Positions 1 to 11,606 of a stretch of DNA of 64,000 nucleotides are shown in pieces. The stretch comes from Owenia fusiformis (taxonomy: Eukaryota > Annelida > Polychaeta > Sabellida > Oweniidae). How positions within the stretch are numbered: position 1 is the first letter of the stretch; each line of letters begins with the position of its first letter. Location: positions 15,382,348 through 15,446,347 of the forward strand of contig CAIIXF020000006.1 in NCBI GenBank assembly GCA_903813345.2, read 5' to 3'. The notes under the pieces were generated by a model. It saw nothing but the letters and a program-made list of their open reading frames with translations. It had not been told where the DNA came from and searched no databases. The position numbers were made by a program, and so were the translations under genes.

Positions 1-55
1 TACACAAGAAAGAGGTGATACAAACCCTATAAATAATTAAAGCACTCCTACTTAC

Positions 56-554
56 CAAAAAAAGATGGGATCTTATAGAAGCGAATATATCTGTTTGTTC
101 TCAACTGGGTTAATGTTTTCCAAATAGGTTGTCCAACCACAACAAATGCAAACAAATCAAGTGGCAAGATTGATATGGCATCTAAAACAAACGTTGTCCT
201 CAAATATCGTATTCCAATTTGCCTCTTTTCATCAACAAGAATTCCCTTGTCGAGATAGCCAGTGAAAAATGTAAGAATGATGTTGATTATGAAGACAGCA
301 TCACAAAAGTAGACGAGTATCCAAAGGGTGAGAACTTGTGATGTAAAAGCCGCCATAAACATGTCTATGATGACTGAGAGAACGATGGTCCATACAACAA
401 AGGCTTGCCATGTTCGCATAACAGGATGCAATGGTGAAATGACTCCGTTTTTCAAACATTTTGGTGCGGATGTTGAAACGTCGACTTGATTGTTCAAGCT
501 TTCAACTACGACTGGAACTTCTGTCGACATAGCCGATATGTCGGTAAACTTCAT
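56..554 (-). CDS. Cyclic nucleotide-gated-type channel, first coding exon (partial gene)
   Basis: The open segment starts at ATG 554 (a second in-frame Met follows eight codons later) and ends at a clean donor (GTAAGT read on the minus strand, GT at 54-55), so the gene continues off the left edge. The roughly 166 residues contain a hydrophilic N-terminus, then four voltage-sensor-like segments: S1 near residues 48-70 (WQAFVVWTIVLSV), S2 near 75-98 (with IINIILTFFTGYLDKGILV), S3 near 115-138 (YLRTTFVLDAISILPLDLF) and the start of S4 (LRTNRYIRFYKIPSFF). The S2-S3 pattern of Gly-Tyr-Leu, GILV and FxLDxxSxLPxDL, together with a weakly charged S4, is typical of CNG channels and related KCNH/HCN families. 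Known family role: cation conductance across the plasma membrane gated by cyclic nucleotides. The pore and cyclic-nucleotide-binding domain lie outside the window, so the subfamily (CNGA, CNGK-like, HCN) cannot be fixed. Confidence 0.8.
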
Positions 555-2545
555 ACAGACAACATATGCTCACTTTCAAGTAAATCTACAATAAATTGAT
601 TTAATCTATTCACTTTTTTATACCATCCTCCTGAAATAAAGATGCCTCCATTTTCGAAATTCTATCTAATGCGTATATTACGTCACATATAAATATCAGT
701 TCTTGGAACATAACGTCATTGCCATAATGTTTTGTCAAAACAATTATAATGACGTCATTCCTTTTTCATTAGTTGCCAATGACAATAAAACGACGTTGTT
801 GTGGAGATGAAGTATTTGCAAGGTGTCCAAACATCTTTAAAATGTCATACGAAATAGTCATTTACACCTAGTAAGGAATCAATTTTATTAAACAATGAAT
901 AGGATAGTTTCTAAATAGCAGAAAAATCAATGAAATCTCGTGCTGCCATCTTTTATTCAGCTTTTAACTTGGGCTAGAGCTCCATTCATTTACATGCTAA
1001 AATCTTGGAAAAGTTGCTTAATTTCATGATTTATCAAAGTGTGTTTGTTGAATCTGTATAAAACTTGAATGATATACCATATGATGACCCTGTTTATGTA
1101 CATGTTGTGATTAAACATGCAAATGTTGATTGACATACAAATAATCCACGGATTTAAGGAATTTTAGCATTGCATATATGGACATTTGGCCCAAGTTTTT
1201 TTTAAATTGTTATAGAAAATTATTCAAATTACATAACTGTGTAAATCAAAGCAATTGTAGGAGAAAACATTTCACTGGATTCAAATATGCCATTTAAAAA
1301 AAGGTAATGTAAGTCATTAGAGGTCTAATATGCAAGTCTCTTGAAATCTCACGAAAAACGAGATTTAGCGAGATTTCAAAAGCTATATGGAAACTATACT
1401 ATTCTGCCCGCCCCTTGGCAAAGAACGCTGTGCAGCCATTCGGTCTTTCAACAATGGTCAGAAAAAATCATCGGTCTTATTTATAATATAATATATTATT
1501 ATAAATCATTAAAGAATATACGATTCAAGCATTCTTTTGTCCCACCAAGCTGCAAATTTAATGTTTTTATCAAGCGTAACATGTCCTCGTCCTAGAATAT
1601 TTGTTTAAAAGAGATGTACTGGTCTCACTTTTTAATTTCCGTGGCCTGGCTAGATTTGAAATTAAAAATTTAAAGAAGTTACATAGTTAAAACATGTAAT
1701 GGGTCAGTGGTGCATACTCGTTTACCAGTTTTGATGTTCAATATTTTTTTTTATTTTTTTATTTTTTTATAATTTTTTTTATTTCAAAGAATAAGCATGT
1801 TAAAGCAATTGCAAAAAACAATTACAGTACAGTTACATGGTAAACCTACATTTAACAATTTTACAATACAGTACAGTGGTTAAATATTTCGTCTTAAGAG
1901 ACGTTATACCATTGGCATTTTTTTTTATTTATTTAAAGGAAAAAAATCATCAGTTTCATTTGTTTAATTTTGTTTCCATGATTTTCCACTTATCGCCTCT
2001 GCCAACCCGTTTGTCCATTATAAAATATTCCTTCACATTACTTATAATATATTCATACTTCATACTTTGGTAATCCAAGATGCCAGACGATGATTAAATC
2101 AGCTTGTGGATTCTACTAGATAATCACATGTAGCCTACAGCCTTTAATTGAAAAATCAGGAAATAACATTCGTATTAATTCATTAACGCCAAATTTGTCA
2201 ACACGCGATGCAATTTCCATTTATTTAACACATTAGATATACCACAATAGAGGTATCATCACAAGAATGGAAATAATAGGTGGTTTGCGGTATAAGTAAC
2301 CGTGAGTTCGAGTTCTACATTCTTTTGCACATGACCAGTCAATGGAGTTAGGCCACAAGATCAGGTATGTAAATCAAGTTAAAAGTTTTACGAAAACAGT
2401 TGAATCTTAATTTACTAATTTTGATTTACTAAGTTGTACATAGTGTAACTTAAATAATTTTTGACTAGATTTTAAATGTAGTTCAACAATATTTTTTAAA
2501 ATAATTTATTTCATATGTTAAGTTTACCGTTTACAATTTCAAAAG
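555..2545. other. Non-coding upstream region of the channel gene
   Basis: No exon-like open segment with supporting splice sites was found on either strand. The stretch is AT-rich with low-complexity T/A tracts around 1745-1790 and 1918-1950. It presumably contains the promoter of the minus-strand channel gene just beyond 554, but no TATA or initiator could be singled out. Confidence 0.4.
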
Positions 2546-3569
2546 GTCATACGTCACGCCTAACCGTCGACAAGGTACAGTGACAAAATATTCCGTAGTA
2601 CACTTTAGTACAATCGCCTCGTCTGAACGTGCCGGCGCTCAAGCCCTCTCGGCCTACTCGAGCATGTTCAACTATTTTTGCTTTTTCCTTTTATGAAAGT
2701 ATTGTTGTGGTGGTGGGTAATTTGTGCCCATTTAGTTCGCTTACAGCCCAAACTCCCATCCAGTGTCTCAGAATAGAATATGTTGAAGACTAGTACTGCC
2801 ACGGAGTCTCCTTCCAGCCTGTTTGATTATTTGGCGTCTGTACCTTACGTTTTGTTAGTTACATTGATAGATAGATCTAGTGATTTATACTAGCTTATTG
2901 GATATGACTTTTTAAAATCTCGTTTATGATATATCTGGAAAGTTTCAATAGTTCAATCAAATTTAAGTAATTCTGTAATTGTTCTGTTTCAATTTTAAAT
3001 GCATCTGACCCCCCCCCCTGTCTGTTAGTGTTATGAAAAATACATTGTCTGCATTTAATAGGGTTAACTGTGAATTGAGTAAGTTCAATGGGACAACGTA
3101 CATTCGAGTTGACAACATATACTTATGATTTTTTTAATCATAGCCAAAATGTTAATACTTATTAAATCTTCAACAGACCTTAATTGTGCTGTTTAAAGAA
3201 ACATATTCTCATAAATATTGTCGACACTCTTAGACGACAGGGGAGGAAATGATCAAAGGACATGTGTAAAAACACAACATTTTCCAACCGACCAATTACA
3301 TGTGTAGATTGACTACGAAAAAAATCGAGCACTGTTCGAAAATCTTTTAACGTTATTAGAAAGTTAAATGTCTACTTAAACGAATACACAAAAAATCAAA
3401 CATGAAATAGAAAGTTAAATGTCTACCTAAACGAATACTAGTACACAAAAAATCAAACATGAAATCCTTAATGCATTCCCAAGATTAAATAGTTACATCG
3501 TACATCCAAAGTGTACTACGTTATATTTTGTCACTGTATCTTGTCGATGGTTAGGCGTTTACGTATCAC
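2546..3569. mobile_element. TIR element (about 60 bp inverted ends), internally duplicated
   Basis: The sequence at 2546-2608, reading ATACGTCACGCCTAACCGTC and onward, reappears as an imperfect reverse complement at 3507-3569. That gives about 60 bp terminal inverted repeats around a roughly 1 kb non-coding body, the shape of a non-autonomous DNA transposon. Within it a segment of about 50 bp is directly duplicated (3358-3408 and 3410-3465, differing by a short insertion). No target duplication was identified with confidence, and the superfamily is unknown. Confidence 0.6.
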
Positions 3570-4059
3570 AGACAGAGGCAGGCATGTTAGACATACTTTT
3601 CATAAATTTCTTTTTGAATTGTGACATCATAATCAAAAACTGTCACAATTTCTACAACATTGAGGATATGTCACATAATATCTTATCTTAATGAATTCCC
3701 CATATTTTGGTACATATAACACACAGTTTATTTCATAAATACAAACATACAATGGATAGACAGGGTTGGGGCAATTCTCCTTCCAGCATTCCATGTTCCC
3801 CGTGTAAAATTTTACAATAGAAAGCAATGAATATCAGATAATAAAATATAATACATTTCAAAGCATGGAACCTATTATGCAACCCACGGGATGACTCTTT
3901 CATAAATAATAAACATAAATCTAGACAAAATCTTGATGAAATAAATACAATACAACACAATACAATATGATACACTACAAAATAATACAATACATGCAAT
4001 CCGTTACGCATAAAGGGGAGGGGGGGGGGGTGTTTTCTTGAAAGCTCACTTGGCGGCAT

Positions 4060-4590
4060 GGGGGGATCTGTAATTTAGGGATTGTAGTGGTACTTAAGGT
4101 TGTGAAGATATCTGGCAATTTCAGCCTTCAAATGGTTTACATTGACAACATCTATTGCAGACTGTGGAAGATTGTTCTGATATTTTACAATCCTGTTTCC
4201 AAATACGTTCTTCCTAACGTCATTCAGTCTCCCATATCTTGCCATTCATGCGCTGGACTTTTCAGAGTTCCCTATAGTTCTGTGAACTTCAGAGTTTTTT
4301 GACAATGTCTGTGATTTTTATCCTGTTCAAAACCTTTCATAATTTTATAGGTTTTAATGAGGATTGTCTCCTTCTATACAGAGAAGATGGTAGCTCAAGG
4401 CTTTCGAGATTGATAAGTTGACATGTTGATGGAATTTTAAATCATTGTCAATGTTTACTCCGGGGTCCTTTCTTATTTTGGTTATTTCCAAAGCTTGGTC
4501 ATTCATAGTATATTCTTGTTGATTATATCCGAGCCCTAGATGCATAACTTTGCATTTTGCAGTATTGAAAGGTAACTGCCATGCCATTCA
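4060..4590 (-). mobile_element. LINE reverse transcriptase 3' fragment (CR1/L2-like)
   Basis: The minus-strand open segment 4354-4587 contains WQLPFNTAKCKVMHLGLGYN followed by DPGVNIDNDLKFHQHV, the post-catalytic part of a non-LTR reverse transcriptase (usual form FNxxKCKVMHxG...LGVxIDxxLKFxxHV). Further on, around 4140-4260, broken frames still show RLNDVRKNVFGNRIVKYQNN and a NLPQS motif, the usual C-terminal end of these proteins. Stops and frame changes show it is a dead fragment. The assignment to CR1/L2 rather than Jockey is inference. Confidence 0.75.
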
Positions 4591-4751
4591 TTTACACTAT
4601 CTTGAACTATATTCTACAATTCATTCTACATCTTACTACATGTTAATGTAATATGTATTATATTAAAATGATATTAGATCATATTGCTAGTAGAATAGAA
4701 TTAGTGTCAGAATAGTGTTCAATAATGTTACTCTCCTCATTTTAGTTGACC

Positions 4752-6967
4752 ATGGGCTCTCCTTTCATATCAAAACTTGGACTGATGGTAGCGATACTTT
4801 GGTTGAAGCAGACAGGGTGTGAAGCAAGCACTGTAACGATGGTGAATCTGTCACTGCCATTAATAAATTCTACAGTAAGTTAGAAGACTTAAAGGGAGTA
4901 GTAGTATTGCATCGATATATCGCCTTTCGCCTTGATTTACCTCGCATGATCCAATATTCAGGTTACAGCCTGCTCAAGCCATGTTATTCATTTTTGATGA
5001 GCTCTCTTAAAATCGGTTGCGATGAGTTTAGAATTAGTTACCTTATGATATTCATAATTGAAACTTTATTAACTTAAATTAACAGCATTCTGCATCAAAC
5101 CTTTCGACAAATGTATCGTTGGCAACTATTCATGGTGACAATAGAAGCACTTCTGAAGATGTTAGTCCCGTAACAACAAATGGCATGATCGTCGATACTG
5201 ACTTAATCGACCATGGTCACATCTGCCCATATGATAAGTAAGTTTACGTTGTACGTAATTGTTTTTTCACATTCACCTGCATATGTTATATTTGATTTTG
5301 TAATGTGTTTTTACCGCATGATTAAGGTAAGGATACCTCTTTTGGTATTGGCTTGACCCTAAAGACAGACTTAGAACAGAGACCCTTCTTTAGGGGCATG
5401 TTTGTTAATTGTGCACTGATGCATCCTGGGCCTCTTGTACTCGAGGTATATAATAGCTTATAACCACTTCAGCTGAGAATGAAATAAATCTTTACAATTC
5501 GAAATTAGATCATCTTTAGTTCAAGGGTATTTCACTTCATTGAAAAATAAAAGAAGCCCTTTGAATGAAGGATGGAATCGGACAATTTTTGCTGTTTCCT
5601 AATGTGTCAATCTATTAAATATAAATCAATGGTACTGTGCAATAATTATTTTCAGACCGTTCAAGGGACCTGATAACTGCAGCATTGGTTATGACATGGT
5701 AGACTCTCTGAAAGATAAGCTGATTACACCATCGATAGAAGTTGAGTGGCCGTGTGAACTCTTGCACTTTTGGAGTGACTTCAAGCCATTTGTGAACTTT
5801 GTTAAAGGACTTCTTTCATATGGCACCTCCATCATTGTTGCAGTTGGATTGGTTTTCAATGCACTATCATTTCGAGTGTTTATACATCCTGATATGAGTT
5901 CAACATCTTCTCATATCTATTTAGCAGCACTAGCAGTCTTTGATTCACTGGTCTTGATTTTCAATTTCATGATCGGGGTTTTAAGGGGACAAAATCCAAA
6001 TACGGTGAATAAGTCGTTTCAAAGTAGTGAAGGCCTTTGCCGCGTTCATTCCGTTGTTATTGAGCTGTTTAATTTACTCAGTGTTTGGATGATCGTTTGT
6101 TTCACGGTAGAACGTTTTATAAGCGTCACATTCCCCTTCAAAGTGGTCACATTGTGCACCGTAAAACGCGCGCGAAGGGTTATTATCGGGGTTTCAATAT
6201 TGGTGTTCATTATTTCATGCCACAAGATTTTCATATCTGGTTTTGAAGGTGACAGTGTATTTGGTTACCAGGCGTGTAGGAAGAACACGTTCAAATTTGG
6301 AGAGGCGATATACTTCTATGTCGGCTTTAATACGTGGCTCCCTGCCATTACTATCCTTGTAATCAATGTCGCTATTATTGTAAGACTCCGTAAACAATCC
6401 ACCAAACGTCGCCAGCTTACACAAGTTGGAAAATCTAAGACCGATGAAAAAGCAGTAGAAAATCGTGAAGCTAGAGTCACTCGACTTTTGCTTATTGTCT
6501 CTTTTACGTATTTCTTCTTGATCCTACCTCTTGGACTCGTACAAAGTGTTGAGCTGGTTTATAATAAGGTCTATAAAGTTCCACAGAGTAACATTGAACC
6601 TCAGAAATCAGAATATGTGCATTATCAGACTAACAAATTTCGTTTGAAATGGACAAGGGCATTTTTCTTTTTCTTCTATCAAATCAACTTCTGCGTGAAT
6701 TTCGTACTTTATGTTGGAACTAATCTCAAATTCCGTGCAACTCTCTCAAAGATTCTGCCCTTTTGCAACAATGACTCAAGTCATGAGAACAAAGAGAAGA
6801 GCTCTACAATCACGCGAAACACGGAATTCGGGAATTCTGCCATTCGGAAAAGGTCAAATGAGAACGTTCACGTGCTTAATGCCAGTAATTTAGGGAAAAT
6901 TAACGACGGGTATGTAGAAAATGAGCGTAAAGGAACAATTTCTGATATTTCTTTATTGGGGGAGTGA
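4752..6967 (+). CDS. Class A (rhodopsin-like) G protein-coupled receptor, probable peptide receptor
   Basis: Three exons join in phase: 4752-4874, 5086-5237 and 5656-6967, giving about 528 residues. Donors GTAAGT at 4875 and 5238 and acceptors AACAG|C and TTCAG|A support the joins. Exon 1 supplies a signal peptide (MGSPFISKLGLMVAILWLKQ, then Cys). The extracellular region of about 130 residues has several N-glycosylation sites and cysteines. The last exon alone carries all seven helices: TM1 near SYGTSIIVAVGLVFNALSF, TM2 IYLAALAVFDSLVLIF, a TM3 ending in CFTVERFISV (ERF for the DRY motif), and TM7 NFCVNFVLYVGTNLKFR (in place of NPxxY). TM6 lacks a clear CWxP and is followed by an unusually long third extracellular loop. 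The layout resembles invertebrate neuropeptide or FMRFamide-type receptors, but the ligand cannot be predicted. The start at 4752 is chosen because it provides the signal peptide; starting at 5696 would omit it. Confidence 0.85.
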
Positions 6968-7108
6968 CGGTATGGAGGAAACGGATTTTCACTGGAGAGG
7001 TTAAGCTTTGCATATATAATCGAAACTGAACCTGTACGTATCACTCGACCATATACAAAGCATGTAGCCTTCTCATATAAATAGCCGTTCAAATCCAGTG
7101 TTTGTTTA

Positions 7109-7916
7109 CCCCCCTATCACACCAAACTAGTTCTTACCCGTTCTTGCCAGTCCTACGAAAACATCGTAAAACGGGCTCAATCTGGCTGTGGTCGGGAAAT
7201 ATGTCTGAAATAATTAGCTGCTTCGTTCTTAAACAGTCCTCAATACGTCCATCTCGTTCGCAGTTCGTTCAGGTCGCACCACGTCGGTGTGCAACGTCGT
7301 AGAACGCGTCCCTTAGTCTAGAAGGTCAACATGACCTGATTACAGAACGGTATGGTCGCCATCGAATTTTGAATCGATTCAAAATTCTAAAATCACATTC
7401 CCGTCTGAGAACGTTCATAAAGTTCGTAAATAGACCTTAGAAAGTTGCAGCTACGTCCATTCCGTTCGCACACAGTTTAAAACCAGTTTTGAAGAACGCA
7501 GTGGCAACTTATTTGGTGTGATAGCTATATTTTTGCTAACTCGTTCATAAGCAGTGTTAAATACGTTCTTAATCAGTTTAAACCCGTTTGCAATTAGTTC
7601 TACCTCGTTCTCAACACGCCCTCAGACAGTTCAACTCGTTGTTAAAACGTCCTTAGTAGGATTGAAGTACGACGGTTCCGTTCGTAGTACGTCCAGCTCG
7701 TCGTTAGTACGTTGTCACTCGTTCTAATTGTAGAACGTGACGACCACGAGAACATTTTGAGCATATTCTAAGTTCAAGAGGACCTACCCGTTCGAGTACG
7801 TTCGATGAAGTTTGTAAATAGATCCCAAACAGTTCTTAGTAGGTCCAGTCCGTTCGTACACAGTTGAAGCCCGTTTTCGAGAACGTAGTGAGAACTAGTT
7901 TGGTGTGATAGTAGGG
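7109..7916. mobile_element. PIF/Harbinger-like non-autonomous element with TTA target duplication
   Basis: Terminal inverted repeats CTATCACACCAAACTAGTTC (left, starting at 7115) and its complement (right, ending at 7910), extended by imperfect CCC outer bases, are flanked by TTA at 7106-7108 and 7917-7919. A 3 bp TTA/TAA duplication is characteristic of PIF/Harbinger insertions. A second internal copy of the right end occurs around 7511-7527, suggesting a duplication inside the element. The interior is non-coding and dominated by a loose array of GTTC/CGTNC words spaced about one helical turn apart. Confidence 0.65.
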
Positions 7917-8482
7917 TTAGACTACACCATAGCGTGTAATGAATCTATAGTATGTCATTGATGCGGTTTTATAGCTGGTTTTCTAATACATATTTTAAAC
8001 GAGCTCGTTTCGTAAGATTTTTGGCGCTAAATCATGCATGATATTACATCATCGTGTTCAGCAAGAATTCAACTGTGCATCGAAATCAAAATTGACAGCA
8101 TAGTGTTCAATAGACACGAGTAAAATGGTTCCCGTTGACCCAACGTCAAATTTCAAATCTCCCGTTCTAAACCCGAAACTCTGAAGCTGAAAGAGTATCT
8201 GAAGTAGACTAAGCGCGCATAAAACTATGAGCGCTCGATACATTCCTTTGTTAATTTTTGTACTTTGCGTTCACGGTTACGTTGTGAAAAACATCGTTAG
8301 CTTAACCTCTCCATTGTTTCACTTTGTTAACCCATGCATGCAATTATCCTGTCGACTGAAATTAAACACCACTTAGGTAGCAACACAATAGAATGAACTG
8401 TATTTTATTTTGTTAGATTCAGTGCACTGAAGCTGAGTTAATTACATAGACAAAAAATTACGGGACAGTCAGTTTGAACTGA

Positions 8483-8513
8483 CTTGAGCCGGGGGACTGT
8501 CCCCCGGCTCAAG
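8483..8513. repeat. 31-nt near-perfect palindrome
   Basis: Two 15-nt arms, CTTGAGCCGGGGGAC and its exact complement, are separated by a single T. The region around it contains further short GGGACAG/CTGTCCC words, so it may be the core of a small repeat rather than an isolated structure. Confidence 0.7.
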
Positions 8514-8781
8514 TGCTAAAAAGTGCTCATACGGGATTAAGATGTTTGTCACTCGACTATCCCGCGAGCCCTATAAAATTACGTGACAGTGTATATGAGG
8601 TGCTTACTATCCCGCTCTGTGAAAAACATTTGTCGGGGTCGGGACTAAAAATCAGATCTTAATTACACACACTCACTTCTCAATACACTTACTTCATAGT
8701 CAATACAAAAGAAATCGATTATTCTTAAAATTGGATCATGGACCACTTACCTTTAATAAGACCCTGTATCTAGTGTGTGGT

Positions 8782-8899
8782 TTAAGTTAGATAAAACATT
8801 CGTCTTGGGTCTTAGGGGAAAATAATGCCCTCGGGGCTATCGCACCTTGGTCATTATTTTTCCCCTTTACCCAAGACTCATCGTTTATCCCTAACATAA
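8782..8899. mobile_element. Hairpin MITE
   Basis: Arms 8782-8827 and 8852-8899 are imperfect inverted repeats (TTAAGTTAG at one end, CTAACATAA at the other, with CGTCTTGGGTCTTAGGGG against CCCCTTTACCCAAGAC inside) around a loop of about 25 bp. No coding content; superfamily not determined. Confidence 0.55.
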
Positions 8900-10184
8900 T
8901 GTAGTTCAATTATTAAGTGTGTTTAATGATAAGTGTCGGAGATATATCTTTGATATCATAAAGATCCGTGTGATATCTTTCTAAAATCGTTTATCAGATA
9001 TTCTTGACAAAATATCTTTGGAAAGTAGATCAGGATATGTTATGACCACGGACCTCTGCCAGATTACCTCCTCTGTGTCTAGGCTCAATAAATATCCTTT
9101 GACCCTATTACCAATAGGGAGTGGATCTGGCTCCGGATCTGGACTTGGAATAAAATCACCCGTGGTTTAGTATCCCAGGTTATGATGATGGCATCCACTG
9201 TTCTCAAACAAACACAATCACTTATTTTTCATTACAAAAACTTAAATATCATATCAGCTCGACGCTCCAAAAGCAATGGACTAAATGTTTATATACTTAA
9301 AAACCTTACATTATTACTAAATTAAAAAAGTTTAGGGGGAGTACTCAGCCAGTATCTCAGTAACGGTCAACGGTGCATAAGTAGCGGTGAACAGTACATG
9401 AGTGACCAGTGGTCAACATTACATTGTTCACCAATAAACCAATCACTTTTGTCTGTCCCACATGATTTGAGACCGAACGCTCTTTCTTGTATGAATACTA
9501 TCTAGTAACTACAACTGCTTTTTGCCAATACTGATAATATTTGCTATCAATTCTACGTATATGTTGTTATGACTTCAGTACAGTATGTATCAAATGTCCC
9601 TTGGTGTTATGGTCTCATATTATGATATTGGAACTCAAATGGTAGGGTTTATGATTTGGGATAGTTGGGATTTGTTCACCTTATGAATGGTGTACTATTA
9701 GATGTTTTCTTTTTCTTGTTGTGTTCTGTAACCATTATTGGTTCTCTCAGTCAAAAATGTTTGAACCAAAACTCCCCACGAAAATCAAAAGATCTCACCT
9801 GTTGAATACGCCATCTATAGAAAATTAGAGACGTCCTCTTCACATTCGTGGTACCCTCGGCCAGCTTCGTTTGCAAAGAAAATCTTCGGCAATCTCCGGC
9901 TTTTCTTGAGGTATCTTCGGTTGCAAGCCAAAAGTCGACACCCATTGAGAAAAACACAGACAATCGCGATCTGTTTGATGCTTTAAAGAAAGGAAGGGGC
10001 ATCCGGTTAATCAAAATTAGAGAAAATAAATGCGGGGATATCTGAAAGAACAGGAAAATCCGGCCACGGCCAAGGAATCAAAACTGGACATGCATATTCT
10101 AAAATATTTCCATGGTTGAACTGTGGCCAATCGAACAATGTGAACCAGATGACCAATATTGGTATGGATAAACATATCATGCTA

Positions 10185-10308
10185 TAGTCGGTTCAGGATT
10201 AAGGGATTATCCCTTGGCCAATATAACATATCTACCCTCGGGACCAACGGCCCTCGGATAGATATATTATATTGGCCTCGGGATAATCCCAATATCCTGA
10301 ACCTCATA
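10185..10308. mobile_element. Hairpin MITE with CCTCGG-type loop
   Basis: Arms GTTCAGGATTAAGGGATTAT (10191 onward) and the near-complement ending at 10302, with GGCCAATATAACATAT against ATATATTATATTGGCC further in, form a long imperfect hairpin of about 120 bp. It has no coding capacity. Confidence 0.55.
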
Positions 10309-10834
10309 TAGGATAATCTATACGAGTATACACTTGTTATATATCTTATTTATAAACATTTGTTTACTTTGTCAGGTTCCCCTTTTTATAATACTTCATT
10401 ACGTAATGTAGTTGCTAACTAGGTTAATCGTCTTATTTATATTATTGTACATATATTGTATTATGACCTTTTACTCGTATAAATGTTATAATAATCTATA
10501 TTTATTTGTATACGTGTTGTGTTATTTATAAATAAATAAGAAACATATTGATGGAAATGCTGTTATGACTGTTCCAGTATTATGTATCTTTTTGTTCATT
10601 AATAGTGTTCACAATTGCAATGATTTTAAAGGAATTATTTCCATCTATTTGTCGAAAATAACGTTTTGAAAAATAAAAACTATTTTTGATCTCCATAGTA
10701 CTACTAATAGTATAATACCAATACAGTCTACAATCTACAATCATTATTATTTGAAAGAAAGATACCATAAAACACATAATAATGTGTTGTAAAATACTAA
10801 TCATTGTCAGACGACACACGGTCAGTCAAATGCC

Positions 10835-10892
10835 CAGCGACGTTTTCACTTTGTACTGAGCTATGTCTCAGTATAAAGTGAAAACGTCGCTG
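10835..10892. repeat. 26-bp-stem hairpin
   Basis: CAGCGACGTTTTCACTTTGT begins the left arm. The right arm is its complement with one mismatch, and the loop is CTATGT. This is a compact inverted repeat with no recognisable flanking duplication; it could be a small MITE remnant or a structured RNA, with no evidence of transcription. Confidence 0.6.
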
Positions 10893-11606
10893 TTCCTATT
10901 TAGAAAAGTAAACTATATCCACAGAACAGAAAAGTCACTGCCCGGGAAACACTGTCGACCTGTTTGCAAAGCTGAACACCGGGTGCAAAGCTTCCCCACC
11001 CTGCGTCCATCCCTTGAGCACTTTATGCGGTGACATCTGTCCCGCGTTTGGGGGTCATCCCTTGTCAATCTATTGAAAGAGGCGCATCTTTCACTTTTAA
11101 AGGTTCTTGATACAATCAATCACATAATTCTATTGATGCTCACTGCTGTCAAAACAAAGTAACAGAAAAGTGAAATCGATACCCCGAAATGTAGGGATTA
11201 TTTTAAAAGGAAATGACGTAGACTGGTATAATGTGATAACATGCATAGCCATTCAAAAGTTACTTTTTAGTTTCACAATTTAACGGATGGACAAAATACA
11301 ACTTCAAAGCTTGACTGGTATATTTACAAGAGGATTCTCAACTCAAATAAAGCAGTAGATGAAATACTCTATTTCTAGAAACGTTTTGAGATGGCCTAAG
11401 TTCTTAAAAGTGAAGGTAACATACAAAAGTAATATGCCTCGGACAGTTCTGCTCAGTTTTACGGTTGAAATTATAGATTATTATTACATACTGAATTTTT
11501 AAATTGTGGCTATTCCTTTTAAATCCACTTTGGAAAACTCGATTGATTGCGTAAATGTTCGCGGACTCTTAATGGTTTCTTTGGATTTCAATTGTTTGTT
11601 AGGAGA

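Larger units (their letters stand above)
8900..11606. other. Intergenic region upstream of the GARIN-like gene
   Basis: No supported exon on either strand. It holds two hairpin-type repeats annotated separately (10185-10308 and 10835-10892) and AT-rich filler around 10320-10560. The short open stretches at 9751-10045 overlap each other on opposite strands and lack splice or family support. Confidence 0.4.
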
